Source: Rhodospirillaceae bacterium UBA1479 (GTDB lineage: Bacteria > Pseudomonadota > Alphaproteobacteria > Rhodospirillales > Casp-alpha2). Taken from it: 64,000 bases of DNA. Below are positions 52,061-61,348 of the stretch, piece by piece (the stretch's first letter is position 1; the number at the start of each line of letters is the position of its first letter). The translations under genes were made by a program, and so were the position numbers. Where the stretch lies: positions 62,001 through 126,000 of the forward strand of contig DCRZ01000001.1 in assembly GCA_002325375.1 (NCBI GenBank). The letters run 5' to 3'. The notes beneath the pieces were generated by a model, which made no database searches, was not told the DNA's origin, and saw only the letters and a list, made by a program, of their open reading frames with translations.

Positions 52061-53733
52061 ACTGTCCCGTCGACCACGATTTCCAGCAGGTTCGGCCCCG
52101 GATTGGCGATGGCCTCGTTCAGGGCCGGGCGCACGCGCGCCGGATCGGTGATGCGTTCCGCCGTCAGACCCATGCCCTGCGCCACGGCGACGAAGTCGAT
52201 GGGCGGATCGACGAAATCCATGGCGATGTAGTTTTCCGACCCGTGGAAGGATTTCAGGCGCTGCTTGATGATGCGGTAGCCGCCGTTGTTGGCGATCACG
52301 TAGGTCAGCGGCAGCTTCATGGCCGCGGCCGTCCACAGGGCCTGGATCGAATACATCGCACTGCCGTCGCCGATCACGGCGACCACGGGGCGGTCGGGCT
52401 GGGCGATCTGCACGCCGACGGCGGCCGGCAGGCCCCAGCCGATGCCCCCCGACGCCAGGCCGTGATAGGCGAAGCGGTCACGGAACGGGAACAATTGGTC
52501 CAGCAACCGGGCCGAGGTCAGGCCTTCGTTCACGACGATGGCGTTGTCGGGCAGGACGTCGGTGATCATCTTGGCCATGTGGCGGGGGTCGATGGGCTGC
52601 GGACCGTCGCCGTCCGACAGTTCCGTGATCAGGCGGCTGCGCCGGGCCGACCAGTTGGTCGCGGCCAATGCGGCGATGGACGCCTTGGCGCGGGCCGCCT
52701 GGGCGTCGCCGCCGATCCTGGCCAGCATGTCGGCGAGGGCGGGCAGGGTGGTCTTCAGATCGCCCAGGGCCGCGATCTCGACCGGATAGTTCTTGGCGAT
52801 GTCCCATTCGTTGAGGCCGATCTGCACGATCTTCATGCCGTCGGGCAGGGGATCGATGGGGCTGTAGACCGACATGGTCAGGGGGTCGGTGCCGAGGGCG
52901 ATCATCAGATCATGGGGCTCGAGCGCCGCGCGCGCCTGTTTCTGCACCCGTTCCAGCGCCCCCATGAAACAGGGATGTTCCGACAGGAACTGCGCGCCGT
53001 AAGGCGCCGACGATTGGAACACGGGCGCGCCGAGGATTGTGGCGAAGGCCGCGGCCTCGGCGAGGGCGTCGCTTTTCACCATCTCGTCGCCGACCACGAC
53101 CACCGGGTTTTCGGCGGCCAGGATGCGCTTGGCCAGGGTTTCCAGCACGTCGTCGGACGGGCGCACGCGGGTGTCGATGCGGGTTGCTGAACCCAGGTCC
53201 AACCCCGCCTCGTCGTTCAGGATGTCGCCCGGCAGGGACAGGAACACGGGCCCCGTCGGCGGTGTCATGGCGACCTTGGCGGCGCGGTGGATGATGCGCG
53301 GCAGGTCTTCCAACTGCGTCACCTCGACCGCCCATTTCACCAGCGGCCGCGCCATGGACACCAGATCGCCGTACAGCACCGGCTCGGTCAGGCCGTGGCC
53401 CTGTTCCTGCTGGCCGGCGGTCAGGATCATCGGGGTGTTGGTGAATTTGGCATTGAACAGCGAACCCATGGCGTTGCCCAACCCGGGCGCGACATGAACG
53501 TTGCAGGCGACCAGCTTGCCCGAGGCGCGGGAATAGCCGTCGGCCATGGCGACGACGAGCGCCTCCTGCAGGCCCAGGACGTAAGTTAGGTCCGGATGGT
53601 CGGCCAAGGCATGCATGATCGGCAGTTCCGTGGTCCCCGGATTGCCGAACATGTGGGTCACGCCTTCTTGCTTCAGCAGTTCGAGAAAGGCCGAACGGCC
53701 CCAGATTTTGTTGGCGCTGGTGGTATTGGTCAT
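52057..53733 (-). CDS. Thiamine-diphosphate enzyme, benzoylformate decarboxylase-like
   Basis: 558 residues from ATG 53733. The N-terminal Glu in FGNPGTTELPIMHAL, the middle domain and GDGSAMYSIQALWTAAAMKLPLTYVIANNGGYRIIKQ (ThDP/Mg site, GDG...NN) are clear. GNPGTTELP and VAPGLGNAMGSL are most like benzoylformate decarboxylases, which turn benzoylformate to benzaldehyde; acetolactate synthase-type relatives are the alternative. It is convergent by 4 nt with the LysR gene and divergent from ubiX. A TGTATACA dyad lies upstream. Confidence 0.83.
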   Translation of the reverse strand: MTNTTSANKIWGRSAFLELLKQEGVTHMFGNPGTTELPIMHALADHPDLTYVLGLQEALVVAMADGYSRASGKLVACNVHVAPGLGNAMGSLFNAKFTNTPMILTAGQQEQGHGLTEPVLYGDLVSMARPLVKWAVEVTQLEDLPRIIHRAAKVAMTPPTGPVFLSLPGDILNDEAGLDLGSATRIDTRVRPSDDVLETLAKRILAAENPVVVVGDEMVKSDALAEAAAFATILGAPVFQSSAPYGAQFLSEHPCFMGALERVQKQARAALEPHDLMIALGTDPLTMSVYSPIDPLPDGMKIVQIGLNEWDIAKNYPVEIAALGDLKTTLPALADMLARIGGDAQAARAKASIAALAATNWSARRSRLITELSDGDGPQPIDPRHMAKMITDVLPDNAIVVNEGLTSARLLDQLFPFRDRFAYHGLASGGIGWGLPAAVGVQIAQPDRPVVAVIGDGSAMYSIQALWTAAAMKLPLTYVIANNGGYRIIKQRLKSFHGSENYIAMDFVDPPIDFVAVAQGMGLTAERITDPARVRPALNEAIANPGPNLLEIVVDGTV

Positions 53734-53764
53734 GGTGGTCTCTGCCTCGGCTGGGGGGTGGAAC

Positions 53765-53772
53765 TGTATACA
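53765..53772. promoter_or_regulatory. TGTATACA dyad upstream of the decarboxylase gene
   Basis: An 8-bp perfect palindrome 31 nt before the decarboxylase ATG. GntR-type regulators often bind TTGTATACAA-like sites. Short, so tentative; no GntR gene is in the window. Confidence 0.3.
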
Positions 53773-53869
53773 ATCCGGTCTGCGCACAAAGTAACGCGCC
53801 GGGCCGGGCGGTCAATCGGGATTTGCGCAAACGATGGACAAATGCGCCACCAATCCCCAAATTGCCCCC

Positions 53870-54478
53870 ATGTCCAACGACCGAAAACGCATCCTTATCG
53901 CCATCACCGGTGCCTCGGGCGCCGTCTATGGCCGGCGCCTGCTGGAAATGCTGGCGGAAACGCCGGATGTCGAAAGCCATCTGGTGATTTCCAAGGCCGG
54001 GCGGCTGACCATTTCGGCGGAGCTTGACCGCGACGCGGCCGAGATCGAGGCCCTGGCCGATGTCGTGCATTTGGCGGGGAATGTGGGGGCACCTGTGTCC
54101 TCGGGCTCGTTCCGCCTGGATGCCATGATCGTCGCCCCCTGTTCCGTGAAGACGGCATCCAACATCGCCTACGGCAACACGGGCGACCTGATCACCCGCG
54201 CCGCCGACGTGATGCTGAAGGAACGCCGGACGTTGGTGCTGGCCGTGCGCGAAACGCCGCTGCATGCCGGGCATTTGGAAACCCTGACCAAGCTGGCGAC
54301 CCTGGGGGCGGTGATCTTCCCGCCCGTGCCGGCGTTCTATCAAAAACCCCAGGCGATCAGCGACCTTGTGGATCAGACCTGCATGCGCCTGTTGGATCAG
54401 GCGGGGGTGCATCTGGACACGGCGCCCCGCTGGGGCGAGGCCGGGGGCATCGCGGCCATCGGCGGCGACAAATCGTGA
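53870..54478 (+). CDS. ubiX: Flavin prenyltransferase UbiX
   Basis: 202 residues from ATG 53870. The FMN-binding start ILIAITGASGAVYGRRLLEML, VAPCSVKTASNIAYGNTGDLITRAADVMLKERR and the late PPVPAFYQKPQAISDLVDQT are hallmarks. It makes prenylated FMN, the cofactor of UbiD-type decarboxylases; no ubiD gene is in the window. No clear ribosome site precedes the ATG. Confidence 0.9.
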   Translation: MSNDRKRILIAITGASGAVYGRRLLEMLAETPDVESHLVISKAGRLTISAELDRDAAEIEALADVVHLAGNVGAPVSSGSFRLDAMIVAPCSVKTASNIAYGNTGDLITRAADVMLKERRTLVLAVRETPLHAGHLETLTKLATLGAVIFPPVPAFYQKPQAISDLVDQTCMRLLDQAGVHLDTAPRWGEAGGIAAIGGDKS

Positions 54479-55245
54479 CGGAACATTCAGAAGGACGGAC
54501 GACCTTGCGGATACTCCTGGCGCTTGTCGGGTTGATGACCTGCCTGCATCTCGGCACGTCGCGGGCGGCGGCCTACGACCTGGGCGACTTCGACTGGTGC
54601 TTCAACACCATGCCCAAGGTCTACGACCGGGCGTTCGAGGCCTGCGTCGATGCCAACTGCACGCGCATCAGCAACAAGAAGGTGTCCCAGAAACGGGGCT
54701 GTTATCAGACCTGCAAGGGCACGGCCGTGGACGCCTGCCTGTCCCAGCGGGCCCAGGGGCCGGCCCCCAAGGCCGTAACGCGGGCGGTGCCCGTCAAGCA
54801 GGCTGCAACACCCACCGCCCCCGAAAGCGTCGCGGCGGTGCCGACGGCGCCGGCCGAAGCCGCGGCGCCGCAAACGGCCGAACGGGCGGGTTTCTTCTCC
54901 CGCTTGCTCAGCGGTTTCGGCGGCGAACCCGATCAGCCGGCCGCCCCGCAGGCCGGGGCCGTTCCCAACGCGCCGCCTGCCGAAACATCCGAAGGCGCTG
55001 GCAAGCGCGAGGGTTTCTTCACGCGCATCGCCAAGGGCTTCAACGAGGGCATCACCGACGGTTTCGACGCGGACTACAACTGGTGCCGCGATCATTCGGG
55101 CGGACATTTTCAGGATCTGTTGCAGGACTGCACGCGGGGTTGCCTCGCGGGGCCGTCCGGCAGCGCCAATAAGCGCCAGGGCTGCATCCAATCCTGCCGC
55201 TCCAGCTCCGTCCGCGCCTGCATCGCCAAGCGGGACGGGAAGTAA
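54475..55245 (+). CDS. Secreted protein with two Cys modules, unknown function
   Basis: 256 residues, starting at GTG 54475 that overlaps the ubiX stop; TTG 54505 is an alternative. A signal peptide (RILLALVGLMTCLHLGTSRAAA) precedes two related Cys modules: DFDWCFNTMPKVYDRAFEACVDANC ... KRGCYQTCKGTAVDACLSQR and DYNWCRDHSGGHFQDLLQDCTRGC ... RQGCIQSCRSSSVRACIAKR. A Pro/Ala-rich linker with two short FFSRL/FFTRI segments joins them. The repeats probably form disulfide helical hairpins. The family is not recognised. Confidence 0.7.
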   Translation: MTEHSEGRTTLRILLALVGLMTCLHLGTSRAAAYDLGDFDWCFNTMPKVYDRAFEACVDANCTRISNKKVSQKRGCYQTCKGTAVDACLSQRAQGPAPKAVTRAVPVKQAATPTAPESVAAVPTAPAEAAAPQTAERAGFFSRLLSGFGGEPDQPAAPQAGAVPNAPPAETSEGAGKREGFFTRIAKGFNEGITDGFDADYNWCRDHSGGHFQDLLQDCTRGCLAGPSGSANKRQGCIQSCRSSSVRACIAKRDGK

Positions 55246-55255
55246 GCGCCCCCCT

Positions 55256-56155
55256 TCAGAACCGATAAACGTCCTTCGCCACGGCATAAGTATTGGCGTA
55301 GGCCTGTACCGATAACTCGATGGGGTTGGCATAACCGCCGCCCAGGCCGAGAGCGACGGGGATGCCCCGGCTTCGGCATTCCGTGAGCACCAGGCGGTCG
55401 CGCTTGGCGAGGCCGTCCAGGGTCAGGGAAAGTCGGCCCAGGCGGTCTTCAGCCAAGGGGTCGACGCCGGCCTGATAGAGCACCAAGTCCGGGCGGAAAT
55501 CGAACACGGCCGGTAGGTGTTCGGCGAGAGCTTTCAGATAGGCTGCGTCCTCCGTGCCGTCAGGCAGATCCACGTCCAGGTCTGACGGAACCCGGTGATG
55601 GGGGAAGTTCTTTTCCCCCTGCATGGAAAACACGAAGACGTCCGGATGGCCGGTCAGGATGGCGGCGTTGCCGTCGCCTTGGTGGACGTCCAGGTCAATG
55701 ATGGCGACGCGCGCGGCCCAGCCCTCGGCCAGGATCTTCAGCGCCGCAATCGCGAAATCGTTGAAGATGCAATAGCCCGCGCCGAAATCCCGGTGGGCGT
55801 GATGGGTGCCGCCGGCAAGCTGGCCCGACAGGCCGAATTCCAGGGCCGCTTCCGCCGCCTCCACGGCGCCGCCCATGGTCGCGGTGACGCGGTCGACCAG
55901 ATTGCGGCTCCACGGCAGGCCGATGCGGCGCTGCGCCTGGGCGTCGAGGCGGCCGTCGCGCACCGCCGCCATGTAATCGGCATCATGGGCGCGGGCGATG
56001 TCGTCCGCTTCGGCCAGGGGCGAGGGGAGGATGCTGTCCGCCGCCAGGATGCCCTCGCGCACCAAGTGTTCGCGCAGCAGGATGTACTTCCGCCCCGGAA
56101 AGCTATGGCCGTCGGGCAGGGGAATGACAAAGCGGTCGGAGGTGAAGAAGCGCAT
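55256..56155 (-). CDS. Histone-deacetylase-family amidohydrolase
   Basis: 299 residues. Zinc amidohydrolase blocks: AGGTHHAHRDFGAGYCIFNDFAIAA, AIIDLDVHQGDGNAAI, FVFSMQGEKNFPHH, YQAGVDPLAEDRLGRLSLT and GLGGGY. Bacterial members deacetylate polyamines or acetoin-like compounds. No signal peptide. It is convergent with the Cys-module protein gene. Confidence 0.87.
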   Translation of the reverse strand: MRFFTSDRFVIPLPDGHSFPGRKYILLREHLVREGILAADSILPSPLAEADDIARAHDADYMAAVRDGRLDAQAQRRIGLPWSRNLVDRVTATMGGAVEAAEAALEFGLSGQLAGGTHHAHRDFGAGYCIFNDFAIAALKILAEGWAARVAIIDLDVHQGDGNAAILTGHPDVFVFSMQGEKNFPHHRVPSDLDVDLPDGTEDAAYLKALAEHLPAVFDFRPDLVLYQAGVDPLAEDRLGRLSLTLDGLAKRDRLVLTECRSRGIPVALGLGGGYANPIELSVQAYANTYAVAKDVYRF

Positions 56156-56230
56156 GGCGCGATCCTATCGCCCCCGGCGCCGTCCCGTAACGGGCAATTG
56201 CACCGCACCTTTGAAAAACCGCGCCCAGGG

Positions 56231-56261
56231 AAAACCCCGCCCGAGCAGATTCGGGCGGGGT
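56231..56261 (-). terminator. Rho-independent terminator after the Lpp-like gene
   Basis: On the minus strand, ACCCCGCCCGA and TCGGGCGGGGT make a perfect 11-bp stem around a 6-nt loop, followed by TTTTCC. It lies about 40 nt downstream of the small lipoprotein gene. Confidence 0.8.
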
Positions 56262-56299
56262 CTTCGCTGGTGGTCAGGCGGGGAGGAATTCCCGGGTGG

Positions 56300-56494
56300 T
56301 TATTTCTTTTCGTTCTGCAGGGCGATGTGCAGCGCCGTGGTCGCGTCGACCTTGGCGGCGGCCGAGTTCATTAAGGCCTGATTGACCTTTTCCTCGAGCG
56401 AATGAAGCTTCATCTGCTCGTCCTGCGACGCGCAGGCGGACATGCCGAAAACAAGGCCGATGATGGCGAATGATTTGATGATGTTCAGGCGCAT
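56300..56494 (-). CDS. Small Lpp-like lipoprotein
   Basis: 64 residues. The lipobox GMSAC at residues 17-21 is followed by a heptad-repeat helix (LHSLEEKVNQALMNSAAAKVDATTALHIALQNEKK), like murein lipoprotein or OprI, with a C-terminal Lys that could attach to peptidoglycan. The gene has its own terminator. The 267-nt gap to the MFS gene on the other side shows no further clear feature beyond promoters. Confidence 0.78.
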   Translation of the reverse strand: MRLNIIKSFAIIGLVFGMSACASQDEQMKLHSLEEKVNQALMNSAAAKVDATTALHIALQNEKK

Positions 56495-56761
56495 GGCGCG
56501 GTCCCTCCTGTCGTTTCCCCCGAAAAATCCGGCCTGAAAGAAACCGGATTATCCGCGCCGTCGGGCGGCGGCAACGGACGTTTCATGGGAAAGGTGGCCC
56601 ACCATTGTTAGGTTTTTGTTGCGACACGGTTTAACTCCGGTGTTCCTGTTACGTCAATTTCGTGAAACCGCTTTGACGCGGTGGCAAAGACATTCTACCT
56701 GTTACAATTCCGTCACGGCCGACCTCCCGGCGCCCCCGACGCAGAGACCAAGGACCACGCG

Positions 56762-58045
56762 ATGTCGGCGACCCGGCTAATCTTCGCTGTCTTCATGGCG
56801 CAGCTATTGGCGCAGATCGGGGCCTATACGGTGCCGGCGCTGCTGCCCATCTTCATCACCGAATGGAACCTGACCAATACGGAGGCCGGCTGGCTGACGG
56901 GCATGTGGGCGGCGGCCTATGTCTGCGCCGTGCCGATCCTGGTCAGCCTCACCGACCGTATCGACCCCAAGCGCCTCTACCTGGTCTGCGTCACCCTGAC
57001 GACGCTGACTCATCTGGGTTACGCCTTCCTGGCCGACGGTTTCTGGTCGGCGCTGTTCCTGCGCGCCCTTGCCGGCATGGCCTGGGCCGGCTGTTACATG
57101 CCGGGGCTCAAGGTGCTGTCCGACCGGCTGGAGGGCACGGCCCAGACGCGCGGCGTGTCCTGGCATGCCGCCGGGGTCGGGTTCAGCGGCGCCCTGTCGT
57201 TCCTGTTCGCGGGCACGATCTCCAGCTTCGCGCCCTGGCCCTGGGTGTTCGGCGGCGCCAGCCTGTGCACCGTGGCGGCGTTCCTGATCATGGCCTTCGC
57301 CGTGCCCGGCCAGCCGGCGAAACCGGCCCCGGCCGGGGCGTCCGTATCGGCGCGCCCGGCCCTGTTCGATTTCCGCCCGGTGCTGCGCAACCGCTCGGCG
57401 CTCGCCTATTCCATCGGCTACGGCGTTCATTGCTGGGAGTTGTTCACCCTGCGCTCCTGGGGGGTGACGTTCCTGACCTTCACGGCGGCGGCCTGGGGCG
57501 GCGGCGAAGGGCTGATCGCGCCGACCTCCATCGCCTTCGCCATGGGCGTGCTCGGCACCTGGTCGAGCGTCGGCGGCAACGAGATGTGCATCCGCTTCGG
57601 CCGCCAGCGGGTGGTCATGGCGGTGATGGCGGTGGCCATGGTGTTCGCCCTCAGCATCGGTTGGGCGGCGGCCGTGGGCTACGGCCTCGCGGTCGCCCTT
57701 TGCCTTATGTACAACATCGCGGTCTACGCCGATTCATCGGCGCTCACGGCCGGCACCTCGGGCAGCGCCGAGCCGAGCCGCCGGGGCGCTACCCTCGCCG
57801 TGCATTCGACGATCGGCTACATCGGCGGGTTCTTCGGGCCGCTGGTGTTCGGCATCGTGCTCGACCTTGCGGGCGGAAGCGGGGTCACCGGCTGGGTGTT
57901 GGCGTTCGGGCATCTGGCCATCATCACGCCGCTGGGCATCGCCGCGTTCCTGTACCTGCGGCCCCGTGATCTGCCGGGCGACCGGACGGTGAACGGATTG
58001 AAGGACGCGGACAGCGACCAGAAGGACAGCGCGAACCCGGCTTGA
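56762..58045 (+). CDS. Major facilitator superfamily transporter
   Basis: 427 residues from ATG 56762. About twelve membrane segments; the N-terminal half carries the loop SLTDRIDPKRLYL typical of MFS. WELFTLRSWGVTFLTFTA begins the second half. The substrate is not evident. It is 58 nt upstream of the phosphate transporter gene. Confidence 0.82.
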   Translation: MSATRLIFAVFMAQLLAQIGAYTVPALLPIFITEWNLTNTEAGWLTGMWAAAYVCAVPILVSLTDRIDPKRLYLVCVTLTTLTHLGYAFLADGFWSALFLRALAGMAWAGCYMPGLKVLSDRLEGTAQTRGVSWHAAGVGFSGALSFLFAGTISSFAPWPWVFGGASLCTVAAFLIMAFAVPGQPAKPAPAGASVSARPALFDFRPVLRNRSALAYSIGYGVHCWELFTLRSWGVTFLTFTAAAWGGGEGLIAPTSIAFAMGVLGTWSSVGGNEMCIRFGRQRVVMAVMAVAMVFALSIGWAAAVGYGLAVALCLMYNIAVYADSSALTAGTSGSAEPSRRGATLAVHSTIGYIGGFFGPLVFGIVLDLAGGSGVTGWVLAFGHLAIITPLGIAAFLYLRPRDLPGDRTVNGLKDADSDQKDSANPA

Positions 58046-58103
58046 TGTCCCGCCGAAGGGCGCTATCCTCGACCCTCCTGCAACGCATTTCGTGTCCGGA
58101 TCC

Positions 58104-59747
58104 ATGAACCTGGTTCTCATCGGCGGCGCGATCGGGGGCATCGGCCTTTTTCTGCTCGGCATGCGCCTGATGACCGACGGCCTGAAACTGGCCGCGGGCG
58201 CCATGTTGCGCGACGTGCTGACGCGGTGGACGCGAACCCGGGGCCGCGCCCTGTGGTCGGGGGTGCTGATCACCGGTATCGTGCAATCCTCAAGCGCCGT
58301 CACCGTGGCCTCCATCGGTTTCGTCAACGCGGGCGTGCTGACCCTGGGCCAGGCCATGTGGGTCATCTTCGGGTCCAACGTCGGCACCACCATGACCGGC
58401 TGGATCGTGGCTCTGGTCGGGTTCGATATAAAGATCGAGGCCTTCGCCCTGCCGCTGCTCGGCATCGGCATGTTTCTGTCCCTGACCGGGGTGTCCAGCA
58501 GGCGCGGCGCATTCGGCGAGGCGTTGGCCGGGTTCGGGGTGTTCTTTCTTGGGATTGCGACCCTGAAGACGACCTTCGCCGGCCTGGGGCAGGCTGTCGA
58601 CCTTGGCGCCTTCGTAAGCGGCGGCATCCTCAATGACATCATGTTCGTGGCGATTGGCATCGTCATGACGACCCTTGTCCAGTCGTCCAGCGCCGTGATC
58701 GCCATCGCCCTGACGGCGGCGGCCGGCGGCATTCTGACGGTGGAGGCGGGGGCCTCACTGGTGATCGGCGCCAATGTGGGGACGACCACCACGGCGGCGC
58801 TGGCGGTGCTCGGTGCCACATCCAACGCCCGGCGCGTGGCCGTCAGCCATGTCGTGTTCAATGTCCTGACCGGGATCGTGGCGCTTCTGTTGCTGCCGGT
58901 GCTTCTGGTCATCGTCGACGCCACGGAAAAGACCCTGGCGGCGGGGGTGGGGTCGACAGCGGCCTTGGCCTTGTTCCACACGGTGTTCAACGTGCTGGGC
59001 GTCGTGCTGATGTGGCCCTTGGCGCCGCGCCTGGAAACCTGGTTGGCAGACCGCTTCGTGACGGCCGAAGAGGACGAGGCCCGGCCCCGCCACCTGGACG
59101 ACACGGGGCTTGCGCTTCCGGCGCTGGCGCTGGATGCCATCGTGCTGGAACTGGGCCGTGTCGCGGCGGTCGCCTTCGGAATCGCGCGGGCGGCGTTTCT
59201 TGACCCCGCGGCATCGGCGGATCGCCTGCGGCGGCGGCGCGGGATCATCGACGCGCTGAACGATGCCATCGTGGCCTATGTGCAGAAGCTGAGCGCGGCC
59301 AACAACGCCCAGGCCGTGGCTGAGGCGCTGCCGCATCCGATCCGCGCCCTCATGCATTTGTCCGGTATCGCCGACCTGGGGCTGGCCGTCGCCGGACGGC
59401 GGGCGGAAATCGCGGCCCTGCCGGACGACGTGGAAAATCAGATCATCAGTTACGCGACCCTCATCGTGGGCCAGATCGACGCCGCCGAACAGCTGTTCGG
59501 CGAAGGGGCCGGCAGCCTGCCCACCGAAGACGCGACCCTTCCGGTCTACAATCGGCTGAAGGTTGCGTTTCTGGCCGCCGCATCACGCGGCGATCTGAGC
59601 GCCGATCAAACGGAGATCGCCTTGGACACCCTGCACGACCTTAAGGAAACGGCCCATCTGATCGATCGGGTCTGCAAACGCATCGCCGCCATTCATCAGG
59701 CCGCCGCCGGCGGTATGGAAGGTGAGCCGGCGGGGCAGGGCACATGA
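58104..59747 (+). CDS. Na/Pi cotransporter family protein with PhoU-like domain
   Basis: 547 residues (ATG 58104; GTG 58092 in frame). Two inverted transport repeats carry the QSSS motifs: VQSSSAVTVASIGFVNAGV and VQSSSAVIAIALTAAAGG, each followed by a GxNVGTT block. The C-terminal 200 residues are helical and PhoU-like. It would bring phosphate in with sodium or control it. It overlaps the next gene, a Crp/Fnr regulator, by an ATGA. Confidence 0.87.
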   Translation: MNLVLIGGAIGGIGLFLLGMRLMTDGLKLAAGAMLRDVLTRWTRTRGRALWSGVLITGIVQSSSAVTVASIGFVNAGVLTLGQAMWVIFGSNVGTTMTGWIVALVGFDIKIEAFALPLLGIGMFLSLTGVSSRRGAFGEALAGFGVFFLGIATLKTTFAGLGQAVDLGAFVSGGILNDIMFVAIGIVMTTLVQSSSAVIAIALTAAAGGILTVEAGASLVIGANVGTTTTAALAVLGATSNARRVAVSHVVFNVLTGIVALLLLPVLLVIVDATEKTLAAGVGSTAALALFHTVFNVLGVVLMWPLAPRLETWLADRFVTAEEDEARPRHLDDTGLALPALALDAIVLELGRVAAVAFGIARAAFLDPAASADRLRRRRGIIDALNDAIVAYVQKLSAANNAQAVAEALPHPIRALMHLSGIADLGLAVAGRRAEIAALPDDVENQIISYATLIVGQIDAAEQLFGEGAGSLPTEDATLPVYNRLKVAFLAAASRGDLSADQTEIALDTLHDLKETAHLIDRVCKRIAAIHQAAAGGMEGEPAGQGT

Positions 59748-60403
59748 CCGCCGCGCCCCATTGGGTTGACCGTGCGCCGGGACTGGGCGGCCTGGACGGG
59801 CAAACACGCCGGCAGTTGGAGGCCATCCGCCCGATCACCATCCCCAAGGGACATGTGCTGTTTCGTCCCGGGGACGAGGTCACCTGTTTCGGGGTGCTGA
59901 TCGGCGGCCGGGTTGACGTCTACCTGACGGGTGCCACCGGGCGCGAAATCCTGCTGTACAGCATCACGCCTGGCGAATCCTGTGTGCAGAGCACGCTGGG
60001 CCTGTTGGGCGAGGACGACTATTCCGCCGAAGCGGTCGCCGAAACGGACGTCGAAGCGGTCATGATTCCCAGGTCCCTGTTCCTCAGTCTTCTGGGAACG
60101 TCCGAAGCCTTCCGCACCTTCGTCTTCCAGGCCTTCGCCAAGCGCCTGCAATCGGTCATGCAGGTGCTGGAGCGGGTCGCCTTCATCCGGATCGAAGCAC
60201 GCCTGGCCGCGGCCCTGTTGGAGCGCGCGGATGACAGCGGCCTGGTTCGCGCGACCCATCAGGAACTGGCGACGGCCATCGGCTCCGTGCGGGAGGTGAT
60301 CTCGCGGCGGCTCGAAATCCTTTCCAAGAAGGGGCTGGTTTCGCTCGACCGCGGCACGATCCAGGTTGCCAGCCGCACGGGACTGGCGGCGTTGCTCACC
60401 TGA
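59744..60403 (+). CDS. Crp/Fnr-family transcriptional regulator
   Basis: 219 residues. The sensor domain (VLFRPGDEVTCFGVLIGGRVDVYLTGATGREILLYSITPGESC) is followed by a helix-turn-helix (ATHQELATAIGSVREVISRRLEILSKKGLVSLDRGTIQV). It has no N-terminal Cys cluster, so it is not an iron-sulfur FNR. A Crp/Fnr-type box (TTGAC-N4-ATCAA) 54 nt downstream in front of the sulfur genes is its likely target. Confidence 0.87.
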   Translation: MTAAPHWVDRAPGLGGLDGQTRRQLEAIRPITIPKGHVLFRPGDEVTCFGVLIGGRVDVYLTGATGREILLYSITPGESCVQSTLGLLGEDDYSAEAVAETDVEAVMIPRSLFLSLLGTSEAFRTFVFQAFAKRLQSVMQVLERVAFIRIEARLAAALLERADDSGLVRATHQELATAIGSVREVISRRLEILSKKGLVSLDRGTIQVASRTGLAALLT

Positions 60404-60456
60404 GCGCCGCCCGCGGCCTATGTGACCAAGTCACCGACGAATTATCTCGCTTCTGA

Positions 60457-60470
60457 TTGACTGTGATCAA
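60457..60470. promoter_or_regulatory. Crp/FNR-type box before the DUF2892/YeeE run
   Basis: TTGAC-TGTG-ATCAA fits TTGAT-N4-ATCAA with one change. It lies 64 nt before the DUF2892 ATG, directly after the Crp/Fnr gene that probably uses it. Confidence 0.65.
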
Positions 60471-60534
60471 TGCGGCGTTCCGTGCGGCGCGTACGCTTGA
60501 CCTCACGCCATTCGAACGAGAAGGAGTTCCGTTC

Positions 60535-60744
60535 ATGTTCAAGAAAAATGTCGGCGGTATTGATCGCCTGTTGCGGATCGTTGTCGGTGTCGGCCTGCTT
60601 GCCCTGTTCTTCCTGTTTCCTGACGCGCCCTGGCGCATGTGGACCCTGATCGGCGTCGTGCCCTTGGCGACCGGCCTGTTTTCGACCTGTCCGGCCTATT
60701 CCCTGTTCGGGATATCGACCTGCCCGGTAACAAAGGCGCAATAA
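60535..60744 (+). CDS. DUF2892 small membrane protein
   Basis: 69 residues. FKKNVGGIDRLLRIVVGVGLLALFF opens with the family pattern NVGxxDRxxR, followed by two membrane helices and a Cys-containing tail (FSTCPAYSLFGISTCP). DUF2892 proteins often accompany rhodanese and YeeE/YedE proteins and are thought to help handle sulfane sulfur. AAGGAG precedes the ATG. Confidence 0.87.
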   Translation: MFKKNVGGIDRLLRIVVGVGLLALFFLFPDAPWRMWTLIGVVPLATGLFSTCPAYSLFGISTCPVTKAQ

Positions 60745-60784
60745 GGCGCGGCGCCCTTCTACCCATAGTACGGAGGATTGCGGG

Positions 60785-61345
60785 ATGATTTTATCCTGGA
60801 AAACCGGCGGCATCCTGCTGGGGGCCGTGTTCTTCGCGGCGGTCTTGCTGGTCAAGCCGGTCGGCGTTTCGACCCAGTTCGTGATCTTCGACGGCATCTT
60901 GTGGGATGCGGTCGATGATACTGCCGTGGTCGCGTCCAAGGACGCCAAAAGCGGCTATGCCAGCCCCAACGCCTATTTGAACAAATCGGGCGGCAAGTAC
61001 GCCAAGAACGTGGCCAATCCCTGGAATTACAGTTTCGTGTTCGTGCTCGCCCTGATGGGCGGGGCGGCGGTGTCGGCCTTGCTGCGGGGCGGCGTGTCCC
61101 GCGAGGAACGCACCGCACCGGCCGTGTGGCGCGCCAACTTCGGTGACGCGGCGTGGAAACGCCAAGTCGCCGCCTTCGTCGCCGGGTTCATCGTGCTCTA
61201 TGGCGCGCGGCTGGCCGGCGGATGTACCTCGGGCCATATGATGAGCGGCATGATGCAGACCGCCATGTCGGCCTACATCTTCACGGCCGGTGTGTTCCTG
61301 GCCGCCCTGCCGGCGGCGATCCTGACCTACCGGAAGGAGGGCTGA
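60785..61345 (+). CDS. YeeE/YedE family membrane protein, first half
   Basis: 186 residues, about five membrane segments. The hallmark GGCTSGHMMSGMMQ lies near residue 145. Together with the next gene it forms a split YeeE/YedE pair, a family linked to transport of thiosulfate or other reduced sulfur compounds. A long polar loop (DAVDDTAVVASKDAKSGYASP) faces outward. It is 40 nt after DUF2892. Confidence 0.86.
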   Translation: MILSWKTGGILLGAVFFAAVLLVKPVGVSTQFVIFDGILWDAVDDTAVVASKDAKSGYASPNAYLNKSGGKYAKNVANPWNYSFVFVLALMGGAAVSALLRGGVSREERTAPAVWRANFGDAAWKRQVAAFVAGFIVLYGARLAGGCTSGHMMSGMMQTAMSAYIFTAGVFLAALPAAILTYRKEG

Positions 61346-61348
61346 GCC

